Of a stretch of DNA of 64,000 nucleotides, positions 33,280-44,213 are shown piece after piece. The notes beneath the pieces are model-generated. The model did not search any database and was not told the origin of the DNA. It saw nothing but the letters and a program-made list of their open reading frames with translations. Positions within the stretch are counted from its first letter, which is position 1; each line of letters begins with the position of its first letter. Source of the DNA: Ectobius pallidus (Eukaryota; Arthropoda; Insecta; Blattodea; Ectobiidae); the NCBI GenBank assembly GCA_964059195.1, contig CAXKWD010000001.1:217008484-217072483 (forward strand). Direction: 5' to 3'. A program made the position numbers and the translations under genes.

Positions 33280-33530
33280 CTTCTTAAACTTATTTAACCA
33301 ATGGCAATAGACAATTCCCAAGCAAGGTAAAGAAATATTATAATTTTATGGAACCCGGAGGTTCATTGTCGCGCTTACCTGAGCCCGCCATTCAACCCTG
33401 TGCTAATTTCAACCATCTCTAGCAAATCCTACTTCCCTTAAATCTATCCTAATATTGTCCTCCTACCTACGTCTAGATTTTCCACGTTGTCTTTTCCCTT
33501 CGGGTCTCCCAGTCAATATTTTTAAGGTAT
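33280..33530 (-). pseudogene. LINE ORF2 C-terminal fragment (family L1x)
   Basis: Complement of the sequence at 45960-46130: shared blocks GAACCCGGAGGTTCATTG, GCGCTTACCTGAGCCCGCCA, TCTATCCTAATATTGTCCTC. It encodes the last part of the ORF plus 3' end; 5' truncated and frame-broken. Confidence 0.7.
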
Positions 33531-33540
33531 GAAAGATAGG

Positions 33541-33940
33541 CCTATTAACAGTCTCGAGGAAAAGTAATAAAAAGGCTTGACTTGGTATCGTTTCCGACAT
33601 GAGTATAGCTATAAAACGTTAAAAGGAATAGGAAAATAAAATGTTCACTTTTCTCATAGCCATTTCATTCTATCGCATTCGATGAACCTTCGCTTCGGAA
33701 TCCGTGACACAGAAAATAAACCTGGGAGACCTAGAAACCCACAAACTTGCCTATAAACGTTCCATGAAATTATACGGATTCTTATGATCCCCTATCTTTT
33801 TTATTCCCGCATCGTTTAAAATAAATCTTCTCCAGCGGAAAGAGTAGATATGATAAAATATGATAAGATTTATTACATTCCAAAGATCCAAGTTCCTGTG
33901 AACAGAGTATTTGAATATATAATAAAATCATATAAACTGA
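33541..33940. other. no gene recognised
   Basis: AT-rich spacer before the Helitron 3' end, with nothing supportable. Confidence 0.4.
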
Positions 33941-35258
33941 CTAGCATGTGCCCGCGGCTTCGCCCGCGATAATTATTTCAAAAATTAAAAATTAAGAGCA
34001 TAATAGTAAAATCATTATATTTAATAACACCTAAATCACGTGGACTACATACCACGATTAGATAGCATCGTCTGGTAAAAGCTACCTCAGATTCGAGTTT
34101 CTTGGGCCAGAAAACCTCTGTATAGTGAGATTCGTCCAAATAAAACAACGTTTGACCATATTTAGGGCTTACAACATTCAAGCGATCGCGAATGTTTTAT
34201 TTTCAAGGTATGACAAAATCAGCCAAAGCCAACTGTAATTGATTTGACATTGAAATGTATAACTGAAAACTTATGTTTTGAAAACGCAAAAAATGCACGT
34301 TTTTTTCCCGTTTTTCACTCATAACTCACGAACGAAAACTAAAATTAAAATTCCGGCTTCGAGGTGCATTTTCCGACCCTTCAGCCCACCTATGTTTAAA
34401 ATTTCAGATCTCTGCGTTCAGTAGGTTTCGCTGGACATCGAGGAGAATTCCTTTTATTAATATAGATAATATGAATTATAATGATACCTTCTCTAATTTG
34501 TCAAACATCCATTTAATTTAATCCAAACCCACCTATACCATTGGCAACAATATGTTCTGTGAATTTGTTTCGATAATTCTATGCAAATAGTATATTGCGA
34601 CACAAGGGCGGAAAGGCACGTTTACGGGTCGAGGAAACAGATTGAAAACCCGAGGCGCAGCCGAGGGTTTTTAAGTTTTCGAGACCCGTAAATGCCTTTA
34701 CGGTCCGTGTGTTGCATGCTATTTTTTGCACGACGGTTACTTATATCAATTTAATTATATTAATTGTGATATTACCTGAAAATATTATGTAAATACAGTC
34801 TTGCAGAATGGTGCTAATTTCAGAAAGGGATTCGCATTTGTTATTGTTTATGGCAACCGAATATTTATAAAGCGGGGAGGACTTGGTCATTTCTGCTCGC
34901 AAATAAGCATTTGCGGGCGGTAAAGTAACTTTCCGCCCGTCGCCCCTAGCAACAATTCACTTTCCTCCCGTCGCCCCTAGCAACAAGATTGCGTGTGGTA
35001 ATGTCAAGTTACGAGCCATGTAAACAACTTACGTAAGTAACACTTACTAGGTAAGGAGTGCAAAAAAGTGATTAAGTATTCTCAAAAACATTTAATTTTT
35101 GGCATTTAATTTTTTTTTTTCAAAATCCTTTCTTAGCGAGCACCTACATTATGAAACGAAGGTACTGTCAAAATTCCAAGTCTCTACCTGTTATAGTTTA
35201 GGCTCTACGTTGATTCCTGTCAGTCAGGACAAAGCCTTTTATATATATAGAGAAGAGA
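33941..35258 (-). mobile_element. Helitron, nonautonomous (GCGGGCGAAGCCGCGGG hairpin subfamily)
   Basis: On the minus strand it starts TCTCTTCTCTATATATATAA, AAGGCTTTGTCCTGAC and ends with the hairpin CGCGGGCGAAGCCGCGGG, then CACATG and CTAG, flanked by A and T. Interrupted by an R450 element at about 34588-35066. The 3' portion is homologous to that at 61825-62382. A 67-aa ORF at 33978-34181 is conserved between the two copies only as shared repeat sequence. Confidence 0.85.
34588..35066 (+). mobile_element. R450 family (copy 2), inside a Helitron
   Basis: Replaces the point where other Helitron copies read from ATAATTCTATGNAAA straight into NGTGATTAAGTATT-like sequence. Same block order as copy 1, with an extra GC-rich segment containing a repeated TTCCNCCCGTCGCCCCTAGC at about 34930-34982. 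Confidence 0.75.
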
Positions 35259-35262
35259 TGTA

Positions 35263-35405
35263 AAAAGTGCCAGAATGCTTTTGTTTAACCAGTGAGAATT
35301 GCAATTATCATAAGCATAAAATAAGTTATTTTTGTAATCGATTTCCGAATTAAGCTCCAGATCGATTCATTAAGCAGAGCTTACGGAAGAACAAAGGTCT
35401 AAAGT
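35263..35405 (+). repeat. interspersed repeat shared with 47131-47281
   Basis: AAAAAGTGCCAGNATGNTTT, AAGCTCCAGATNNATTCATT and GCTTACGGAAGAANAAAGGT occur in the same order at both places. Unclassified. Confidence 0.6.
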
Positions 35406-35519
35406 TCGATAAGCATATGTGAAGGAATATGTGGGTTGCGTTATTTGTCGAAGATAACTGTAGCCTATTGCAACTTCGAAAGCCGTACTTAAACACTGTA
35501 AAACAACATGTTGCTATGA

Positions 35520-35665
35520 GAACTGATTTCTTTCTTTTTTTTTACCTTTGTTTTACTTCTTCATTTTAGGGACAATTTAAGTGACCCACTCCGCCCGGGC
35601 CTTACAGAGCCGCGACTTGTAGGGAGAGGGATTAACTATGGATCACATACATACATTTTTGACCA
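35520..35665 (+). repeat. short module, family S
   Basis: TTTTACCTTTG...TTTTAGGGAC, CCGCCCGGGCCTTACAGAGC, CGCGACTTGTAGGGAGAGGG and TAACTATGGATCACA match the insertion at 50153-50281. Retroposon-like but with no clear promoter boxes. Confidence 0.55.
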
Positions 35666-35888
35666 GATAAGGACATGGAGGGCCTCCCCGAATGAGTGAT
35701 TAGTCCAATGCCGGGGCCACCTTCGAGACAACACGAACACATAGGACGAGACATACCATTCACACACACTCACTTTGGTTCAGAGTCTTGGAGGTATTCA
35801 TCGATTTTTTTTTTTCATTTTAACGTTTCTTTTCAGTTACAAGTTACAAAATATCTTTTTTTCAACCATCCTGTAATACGCTTATTAC

Positions 35889-36601
35889 CAGGGCCCGGAT
35901 TCTGATGACCTAAAATTGTTTGAAAAATGACCTAATAATTATAAAAAATGACCTAAAAACCGATATTTTATTTATAAAAAATTATTATTTTACACACAAA
36001 GTTATAGACTAGTTTGAACATAATTGTAAAAACTGTAAATAACTGTAATGTTGTGAATGTTCTTTTCTCACGGAAATTTATACTGGCACTGAGGCACTGG
36101 TGAGTCAAAAATCGGGATTTCCTTTTGTGGTCTGCCGGATTATATTGTTGTTTATTGAGGGTAAACAGTAGTTTGCACTCTCAAATCCAAGCAGGTGGCA
36201 GACTCTGGTGCCAAGTCAATCAAATAACAATAGTAATATATTACAAAATTTTGGCGTTTCTTTGATTCTCACTTCCGACTGAGACATGTCAACACTTTAA
36301 CGCCGAATTTTTCCTTTTTGCATTAAACAAACAACACTTCAAAGACAGCACCACTAGCGACGTAAAAAAAGTTAATACACTCAATGTAAATGCCAGGACT
36401 AAATGACAGGAAAATGACTAAATAATGACCTAAAACTGAAATAAATACCCTAAAAATATAAAAGTGCATAAAATGACAAAAAATGACCTAATAAAAATAC
36501 ATTTCTATAATCTAGGGGCCATGATTAGGATTCATGTACAAGTTGGCAATGTCTATGCAGCATCAATAAAAAGATGACATGTCATTAGAATCCGGGCCCT
36601 G
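35889..36601. mobile_element. hAT MITE, family H1 (copy 2)
   Basis: Ends CAGGGCCCGGATTCTGATGA and, complemented, CAGGGCCCGGATTCTAATGA, flanked by the exact 8-bp duplication CTTATTAC (35881-35888 and 36602-36609). Highly similar to 10305-11055 across its length. No ORF of note. Confidence 0.92.
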
Positions 36602-36731
36602 CTTATTACAATTGACGCAACGGTACTATAATGACTTTTAATTCGACACTGATTCCCATTTCGACATCAGTGTAGTATCGATTATTGTCGAACACGGAAC
36701 GATCTTAAGATCTTGAGGGTAACAGTTAAAA

Positions 36732-37540
36732 TCTCTATATATATAAAAGGCTTTGTCCTGACTGACTGAATGACTGAATGACAGGAATCAACGTACAGCC
36801 TAAACTATAACAGGTAGAGACTTGGAATTTTGACAGTACCTTCGTTTCATAATGTAGGTGCTCACTAAGAAAGGATTTTGAAAAATTCTGATTCTAAATG
36901 CCAAAAATAAAATGTTTTTGAGAATACTTAATCCCTTCTTACACAGAATTATCGAATCCGAATCACATTTGACATTAAAACATATTGTTACCAGCGGGTC
37001 TCAGATGGCCATGGAAAAAAAATGAAAGTAGAATAAATTTGACAAATGAGAGAAACAAATGAGAGAACTAACAATATCCACGAAAATAATGTAGTCACAT
37101 AACTTTCTTTACCCTGGACATAGAGAAAACAATACGAGGTAAGGTAATATGTTTTGGGAAGAGATGTATGAAAGTGATATTGTATTTCTGTTGAATTTCA
37201 TTCCGGAAACGGTTTTATGGTAACATGATAGTGAGAAACAAAATTTTCAGCCACGATAATACAATTTTATGTTACCGGAATTTCGGTTTCTTCTTATTAG
37301 AACCCCTCCCGGGCTTACTGTGTACTGTACAAGCGATTGGATGCAAAATTCTACATATAGCCATAAAAGTTATTTCAAACATTTTCTTAGGGGATAGTTT
37401 GAGTGTGATAAGTCGTTCTTTCTACTTCAAATTATAAATACCTATATAAGGACCTAGAATTTATAAATCTAAAGTCCTTCATAAGTTAATTTCCAATTAC
37501 AAAATAAAAAACCCGGGCGACGCCGGGGCTTTTAAGCTAG
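36732..37540 (+). mobile_element. Helitron, nonautonomous (809 bp)
   Basis: Starts TCTCTATATATATAAAAGGC, TTTGTCCTGACTGA, and ends with the hairpin CCCGGGCGACGCCGGGG, CTTTTAAG and CTAG, flanked by A (36731) and T (37541). Nearly identical to 43405-44213, so both are recent. The 70-aa ORF shared by the two is a consequence of this identity. Confidence 0.92.
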
Positions 37541-37671
37541 TCTGTGTAATAAATAATTTATTTAAAATAAAATAATTTCTGTTCGTGTTAATATTAATGT
37601 CATACCAAAATGAATTCTTTTCCTTCTGTAAAAATCCGTTGGTTTGAAGAAAACAGCAAAAGGTAGCTTTA

Positions 37672-37770
37672 TAATTATTATTATTATTATTATTATTGTT
37701 GTTGTTGTTATTATTATTATTATTATTATTACTATTGTTGTTGTTGTTATTATTGTTATTATTATTAATG
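37672..37770 (+). repeat. (ATT)n/(GTT)n microsatellite
   Basis: About 100 bp of interleaved ATT and GTT trinucleotides; the poly-Ile/Val ORF here is an artefact. Confidence 0.95.
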
Positions 37771-38152
37771 TTGTTGTCTTCTATAAGCCATACAAGTTTC
37801 AGCTTATGAAAAGCTTTTACTCGAAAAGTAATAATAAAAGTAATAGCTTGAGTAATAATTTATGTAAAACTGAAACAGTTCGTTCATTGTGATTAAATAA
37901 GACCAACTTTTAACTTTTTTCAAAATATTTACTTATCTAAAATACTCTTATACAAAATGGCAACAAAAATGTTTTAAGCTAAGATTATACAATTAAAACG
38001 ACAATTTAATTTGTAAAAATAAACATTATTTAAAAAATAACTTGGTTTAATGGGCTTAACTAATGACACATTTTAACACCAAAGATACTAATAAAATATT
38101 TTCCAAGTTAGTTCCATTTTAAAACTTAAATATTAACCATATCCAACTACTG
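37771..38152. other. no gene recognised
   Basis: AT-rich, no supportable feature. Confidence 0.4.
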
Positions 38153-38159
38153 GTATTAC

Positions 38160-38816
38160 CACAGTATAGTATAACAGTAGCGAAGCTTCATACAGTTTTT
38201 TTCAACCGGCGCGACTGCAGCTCTCGTAGCGGTGAGCGAGAGATAACACAATCTGTTACATTGTTTCTTATGAAAAATGCACAATCTAGAAAAATGCACA
38301 ATCTAGAAGGCAGTGGAAAAATGTCAACAATATTTTATGGAAATGCTTGTAGTGCTATAAACTGCACCAACAGCCAAAGGAACCAAAGGAATCTCTCGAT
38401 TTATCTTTCTTCAGGTTCCCTAAAGATCCTGAGAGGTAAGCAAAAACAGTTATTTGTTAAATTAAATTGCCAATTTGTGATTATCACGCTTGCATCCATA
38501 CTAGACCACATCGGGAAACCGGTCTAATACTTTATGGTAATATAAAGAAGTTGTAGTTTCAAGATCGATGACATTGTATATCTTATAAAGTCTATGATTT
38601 GGTGAGTTCACCAGTATGCCTTTCCGGTAATAATCTCGTTCTAGTAATTTTAAAAATAAGAAGAAATACAGCCATATATTCGTATCTTTCCAATGCTAAA
38701 AATGGCTGTTTGCTAGTTGTTTCTTGCTGGCCGCTTGGGGTGCTAGTGTCACACGATCTGTCAAAAGGATGCATTTTCCTTTCATTAGAGCTTCGCTACT
38801 GTTATACTATACTGTG
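38160..38816 (+). mobile_element. P-element-like MITE with a THAP exon remnant
   Basis: Ends CACAGTATAGTATAACAGTA, GCGAAGCT in near-perfect inverted orientation. GTATTAC lies on both sides (38153-38159 and 38817-38823), close to the 8-bp duplications of P and hAT elements. Inside is a THAP-like coding start (next entry), which supports P-element ancestry. Most of a transposase is missing. Confidence 0.7.
38321..38435 (+). pseudogene. THAP-domain first-exon remnant
   Basis: From the ATG, ACSAINCTNSQRNQRNLSIY matches the opening of a THAP zinc-binding DNA-recognition domain (C-x4-C spacing, AINC, then NxxxxxLS). FRFPKDPER follows in another frame and runs straight into GTAAGC, a splice donor, as in THAP genes and P-element transposases. 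A one-base indel between these two blocks breaks the frame. No downstream exon was found in the remaining 380 bp. Confidence 0.65.
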
Positions 38817-38826
38817 GTATTACGGT

Positions 38827-39440
38827 AAGATTTTTTCGAGGGTTTCGGGCCGTGGCTACATCCCAGTCGGTGAGAGCGCTTTCCAGTAAAAAGGGACGTT
38901 TTTATGGGACAAGAAGCGGCACCTATACAGAGCTCTGGAAGTTAATAAATGGCTTTCATGAAGAGTGATACTTCATTACCTACATCATGTGATTCCATAT
39001 CAAAGAGTTTAGCTGGCAAAAACAAAAGGGACGGAGCACATTGTCACGCTCTCACACTCTTTGTGTCACTGTGCGCATTCTCACATAGAGACGAACACAA
39101 TATTATTATTTCGTCACAAGGAAGGGGGGGAAAAAAAGGCATAGCGTTGCTCTATGCATGCAAAATAAGATTCACTGTGCATAACAAAAGCAATGCAGAA
39201 GTATAATTCTATATAGCGGGCTTTGAAACAGAATAACTCTGAAAACAACATTGATTTTTTTTTTGTTTAGTGAAAATTTCAGCTCATACTACAGTCAAAA
39301 GCAAAACTATGAATATGTTATCAGCTAATAGCGAAGAAATACAGCGTGACAAATTTGACTTGGAATTTCCTCGTGTCAAGTAACAGTGTTATTTCGTATG
39401 CCATAGAATAAGTTATGCTAAAATTTCATATTTCATATTT
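38827..39440. other. no gene recognised
   Basis: No supportable feature; short ORFs only. Confidence 0.4.
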
Positions 39441-39441
39441 A

Positions 39442-40118
39442 CGAGGGGTATTCCGAAAGTAAGTTTCGTCAGTTTGTCACACGGACACTTTATTGACCCA
39501 AAAGCAATACAGCATGGCAGCATGACCTATACACCGTGCACTATTTTTCGACATACTCGCCAGCGACATTGAGACATTTGTCGTAGCGTGCGATCAGTTT
39601 GAAGAACCCACTGTGGTAAAACTCTGTGCCCTGCGATGCAAGGAATTGGCGCACAGCCTGCTCCACCTCAGCTTCCTGACATTACTAAAGGTTCCATACA
39701 GACCATTTTGAGTGACAAATTGATGTTCCATAAGGTTTGTGCGAGATGGGTTCGTGGAGGCCGCACTTTGCGGGGACGGAAATCGGGAGATCAATTTCAA
39801 ACAGCTCTACCTCGGGCAATAAAAGGTTCAGCGGCTGCAGCAATGGCTCGTTTGAAAGAGGGGAGATAGCGGTACATGGCAGTGGCGCCAAATCTCTCGT
39901 GCCATCGTGAGCGGTACACTAATACCCGCGGGCACGCCAGTCTGCTGCGACTCGCTCTTCTACGGCGCAGTGCGCCTGCGTCATGCCTCCTCCGCTGACC
40001 CCACTTCCGTCGTGGAACCAGCCACGGGTGGGGATTCGTCTGGCGTTTGTTTGGCTCCCCTGGTGAACACGCCGCTCCTGTCATACATTGACGAAACTTA
40101 CTTTCGGAATACCCCTCG
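39442..40118 (-). mobile_element. rearranged mariner element with intact terminal repeats
   Basis: Perfect inverted ends, TACGAGGGGTATTCCGAAAG continuing TAAGTTTCGTCA, with TA on both sides (39440-39441 and 40119-40120). On the minus strand at 39500-39660 the residues FLASQGTEFYHSG, LIARYDKCLNVAG and YVEK are the mariner C-terminus. On the plus strand at about 39685-39750, GSIQTILSDKLMFHKVCARW resembles the N-terminal helix-turn-helix block, so the interior is inverted and most of the catalytic domain is gone. The right third is GC-rich and unexplained. Confidence 0.8.
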
Positions 40119-40321
40119 TATGTTTTACTCAGGTCGCAGATACGTCCAAACGTGTTGTACGATATTCTTCCAATTAGGCACGAATGTTCCACAAAGTCAT
40201 TAAAACCGATAAACAGGGTGTTAATAAATAACACCGAAATATTTTAAGTGTGTATAAAGCGGACATAGACAAGCAATTCGGTTAGTTAGTAGTATCATAG
40301 ATAACTATACTTTATAATTGT

Positions 40322-40768
40322 TTTTGCACAACGTAACTAATTAGTGGTACTTACGAATATTGTTGCCGTGGATCGTAACTTGATATTCCCGAACGCAATC
40401 TGGTTGCTATGAAAACAAAAGAAATCTCCGTGCGGCAAAAATTACAAAAAGCACAAGGGCTAAAATCGTCATAATACAAGCCTTTATGGAAGACCGGAAC
40501 CAAGGCCCCCTAGTTTGTGGCGACTTTAACAGGACAAATATTCAGTCCCCATAACAACCAACATATGAGAATCACTTTCTGAAATATAACATCCATCTTC
40601 AATAGTGTATAAAGATAATATATTCAGATAATATCTCAATTAATATAAATAAATTGATATAATTAATCATCGTGCAAAAAATAGCATGCAATACTCGTGC
40701 CGTAAGCACATAACTCTTTCCTCGATCCGTAGCACCGCTTACGGCACTTGTATCGCAATTTACTATTA
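40322..40768 (-). mobile_element. R450 family (copy 3)
   Basis: Complement of copy 1: GTAACTAATTAGTGGTACTT, GTTGCCGTGGATCGTAACTT, TAGCATGCAATACTCGTGCC, GCTTACGGCACTTGTATCGC. Confidence 0.8.
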
Positions 40769-41011
40769 CACTGTAGTAAATTTCTTAACTATTTTACTTT
40801 TTGAGAATAACTTCATTCTGCTAATATAACTTACACTATGTTGAAGTTAAAAAATAAATAAAATAAAATAACTTCTTTTCAGTAAATTAATGGGCAGGTT
40901 GAAACTTTCAAGTTGCATTCCTGTAATAACAGTAAAATGTGAATCATAAGGATTTCCCTGGACTTTTCCCACGTTAATTTCTTTTGGATGAAATTTTAGT
41001 AAAGTATATAT
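40769..41011. other. no feature recognised
   Basis: AT-rich spacer before the SINE-A target site. Confidence 0.4.
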
Positions 41012-41022
41012 TCTATACTAGA

Positions 41023-41307
41023 GTACGCCGTAGCGTAGTGGTTGAGGCGCTGCGCTACAAACCGGAAGGTCGCGGGTTCGATTCCCGATGAGGTCGTTGA
41101 GATTTTTCAATTGGCTTAATCCTTCTGGTGGCACTATGGCCCTGGGGTCGACTCAGCCTCTAACAGAAATGAGTACCCGGAGCAATCCTGGGGGTAAAGG
41201 CGGCCGGTGCGTAAGGCTGACAACCTTACCACCTTCATGTGCCGAGTGTCCAAAATCTGGAACCCTCTGGGCCTCCATGGCCTGTATAGGGATCACTTTA
41301 CCTTATA
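41023..41307 (+). mobile_element. SINE-A, full length
   Basis: tRNA-like head with A-box region TAGCGTAGTGGTTGAGGCGC and B box GGGTTCGATTCCC, then the family body ending ...CATGGCCTGTATAGGGATCA. Flanked by the 11-bp duplication TCTATACTAGA (41012-41022 and 41308-41318). Presumably transcribed by RNA polymerase III and moved by a LINE; partner unknown. Best-preserved copy here. Confidence 0.9.
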
Positions 41308-41318
41308 TCTATACTAGA

Positions 41319-41875
41319 AATCGGTTTTTAGTAAATATGCTATTTTAACATCAAATAAGCTGAATAGTTTATGCTATACATTATTTTAATTTTAAGCTGC
41401 TTTAACCACGAAGTCATATCGCGTATATCCTTCATCAATGGCGTTTACAGATATTCTTATAATGCGATGAGCAAATATTGGTATAGTATAGGCGACCTAT
41501 AGTATTAATTAGTCTCCATTCTAAGCGACAAGGAAGCAACGTTCAAATTTCTCTTTGCCGCCGATAATAAGAAAACAATGGGTTGTGCTATTGTTCTACC
41601 AGCCAGGCGAGCAAGTCTATTATTATTAATGACTCCATGGCAATAAGCCTCGAGGAGCAGTTTGAAGACCAGCGCAGTCTGGTGGATGGTGATAACACTA
41701 GAGCTAATAATCATTATCAAGGCCCCCTGAACACGCTTTACATGGTCACTTCGATCTTTGTGAGCTAGGTCGGACTTTTAAAATGGGTCAGAGAGCAGCA
41801 TGACAAGAAAGACCAATACCGCAGCAATATCTTCCAAATTAGTAGGCTACTTATTGCTTTCTCTAGCCGTGCAAT
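41319..41875. other. no gene recognised
   Basis: No supportable feature. Short ORFs on both strands near 41505-41768 have no recognisable motif. Confidence 0.4.
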
Positions 41876-41969
41876 AGGTAGAGGAAGCATTGTGTTTGAC
41901 CCAGAAATTCAACGCGTTTTGAGGACCCCTGAATCCAAAAATTGGTATATGAAAAATATGTTTTTAGTG
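41876..41969. repeat. family F3 fragment
   Basis: AGGTAGAGGAAGCATTGTGT...GACCCCTGAATCCAAAAAT is a degraded piece of the F3 end region. Confidence 0.5.
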
Positions 41970-41971
41970 TA

Positions 41972-42743
41972 CAGTCGGTCAAATGAAAAACGTCGGGACT
42001 CGTATGCTGTTAAAATTAAAGTTTTGACGCATTAGTTCACAAGTTTCCTATAAAAAACACAAAATACAGGTCATTTTCGGAACATATGAGGCCATGCGGC
42101 AGGAGGGAAAATATGAACAAGGAGGGAAAAAATGAAAATCGCGGAAAGCGCAACACACGATATTCAACTTAATGCATTGTCAAAATTCATTTTGCTTTGT
42201 GTCATCGCCACATACAAATGCTAACGTGAGAGAAAGTGTAGTTAGGGCTGTAATTGACCTGCATTTTTCGGTCTCTGAAGCAGCGAGAAGGTCCCATATT
42301 TAAGAAAGAGCAGCTCAGAGGAGGGAACTTGACTATAATGCGACCGGAAGATTTCATAGCAAACGTTGATCTGGCCGGACGCGTATTTCGATGCTAAGAT
42401 TGGTTGCAGAAGTTGAGCGTAAGTTATTGATTTTGCACTAGAAGTACCGGTATTATAAAATAAAATCTAAAAAAAATGCTCCTTGAATAAACATATTCCT
42501 CGCGAATCTATTAATTATTAATATTATAAAAATTTGCAACCAAGAATATGGCGGATTTGAGGCATATAGCCACAGCCTTCTATACATGTTTGTTTTGGAA
42601 CAAAACTGACTAAATAATCAAGAAAATACATGGATAGACAAGAGGCGTGTGTGAACCTAACCTTAAGTCTTCCTGTACATGCGCATATGCTCGTTCGTGA
42701 TACTTAATCAAATACCGCCCGACGTTTTTTATTTGACCGACTG
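41972..42743 (+). mobile_element. Tc1-like element with transposase N-terminal remnant
   Basis: Ends CAGTCGGTCAAATGAAAAAC followed by GTCGGG in inverted orientation with TA on both sides (41970-41971 and 42744-42745). Between about 42220 and 42425 (plus strand) is VRESVVRAVIDLHFSVSEAA, RRSHI, then frame-broken ...NATGRFHSK... and ...GRTRISMLRLVAEVER, resembling a Tc1 helix-turn-helix region. The catalytic region is absent. It splits a family R-CTG element whose unoccupied form is seen at 49945. Confidence 0.75.
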
Positions 42744-42745
42744 TA

Positions 42746-43215
42746 CACTCTCTAAAACAGCTGCTTATCGGACTGTTAACACGCCGAAAAATTGCATTTT
42801 AGCAACCAAGGCCGCTAATATTGGATAAATCTGCACTCAAACTGCATTCAAAATGCAGTTTTAACGGCCTAGTATGCTAAAGTTGTCATGACAACCAATC
42901 TATAAACAAAACCCAGATGGCATTGACTAGTTACACCAACTTAAACATGGATTTACGCATATAATTGGTCATAACACAACAGATTTAAGCCAGCATGTTT
43001 CTTTATGATAATCAGAAACTTTATCAGGGTTTTTCGCAAAACACGGTAGCTTACTTCATCATATAACAACAAATATAAGCCAAAAACTTTTCACATCTTG
43101 GTCCACAAGAGAAATATTGCTTAGCTTGATTGCACCAGCATTTAAATGCAATAATATATTCCTTCTCGTGGTCTACTGCTGCCGTGAAGTTGCTAGCAGC
43201 AGTTCCAATTCAATG
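42746..43215 (+). repeat. interspersed family R-CTG (copy A)
   Basis: CACTCTCTAAAACAGCTGCT, CAAACTGCATTCAAAATGCA, ATCTATAAACAAAACCCAGA, TTTTTCGCAAAACACGGTAG. Other copies at 47875-48310 and 49945-50395. AT-rich with a short AAACTGCATT/AATGCAGTTT palindrome; no ORF or defined ends. Confidence 0.7.
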
Positions 43216-43404
43216 TTCTGGCTGGATTTAAATTTCCTTGGAATTATCACTCATATTTTCACAAACTCTTTATAAATAGGCCTACTAGTCCGTACTCATA
43301 TATAATGCATCTATATCGCATTTCGTATTGGGATTTACGGTTCATTGTTGTACTGCGATTCAGGTGGCTGTGAGAATGTGACGTTGCCAAAGACTTTCTC
43401 TTCA

Positions 43405-44213
43405 TCTCTATATATATAAAAGGCTTTGTCCTGACTGAATGAATGACTGAATGACAGGAATCAACGTACAGCCTAAACTATAACAGGTAGAGACTTGGAA
43501 TTTTGACAGTACCTTCGTTTCATAATGTAGGTGCTCACTAAGAAAGGATTTTGAAAAATTCAGATTCTAAATGCCAAAAATCAAATGTTTTTGAGAATAC
43601 TTAATCCCTTCTTACACAGAATTATCGAATCCGAATCACATTTGACATTAAAACATATTGTTACCAGCGAGTCTCAGATGGCCTTGGAAAAAAAATGAAA
43701 GTAGAATAAATTTGACAAATGAGAGAAACAAATGATAGAACTATCAATATCTACGAAAATAATGCAGTCACATAACTTTCTTTACCCTGGACATAGAGAA
43801 AACAATACGAGGTAAGGTAATATGTTTTGGGAAGAGATGTATGAAAGTGATATTGTATTTCTGATTAATTTCATTCCGAAAACGGTTTTATGGTAACATG
43901 ACAGTGAGAAACAAAATTTTCAGCCACGATAATACAATTTTATGTTACCGGAATTTCGGTTTCTTCTTATTAGAACCCCTCCCGGGCTTACTGTGTACTG
44001 TACAAGCGATGGAATGCAAAATTCTACATATAGCCATAAAAGCTATTTCAAACATTTTCTTAGGGGATAGTTTGAGTGTGATAAGTCGTTCTTTCTACTT
44101 CAAATTATAAATACCTATATAAGGACCTAGAATTTATAAATCTAAAGTCCTTCATAAGTTAATTTCCAATTACAAAATAAAAAACCCGGGCGACGCCGGG
44201 CCTTTTAAGCTAG
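43405..44213 (+). mobile_element. Helitron, nonautonomous (809 bp)
   Basis: Same structure as 36732-37540: TCTCTATATATATAAAAGGC start, CCCGGGCGACGCCGGG hairpin, CTAG end, flanked by A (43404) and T (44214). The two copies differ at few positions. Confidence 0.92.

Noticed and set aside
33978..34181. 67-aa ORF, also found as an 83-aa ORF at 62142-62393, as a conserved gene
   Set aside because: Both lie in homologous Helitron 3' regions. Several differences change amino acids and no domain is recognisable, so shared ancestry of the repeat explains it.
37644..37892. Isoleucine/valine-rich protein
   Set aside because: Translation of an ATT/GTT microsatellite.
39797..40234. 145-aa ORF on the minus strand as a gene
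   Set aside because: It lies mostly in the GC-rich part of a mariner remnant and crosses its right end; no domain is seen.
37225..44110. 70-aa ORF shared by 37225-37437 and 43898-44110 as a gene
   Set aside because: It lies within two near-identical nonautonomous Helitrons; identity reflects recent copying.
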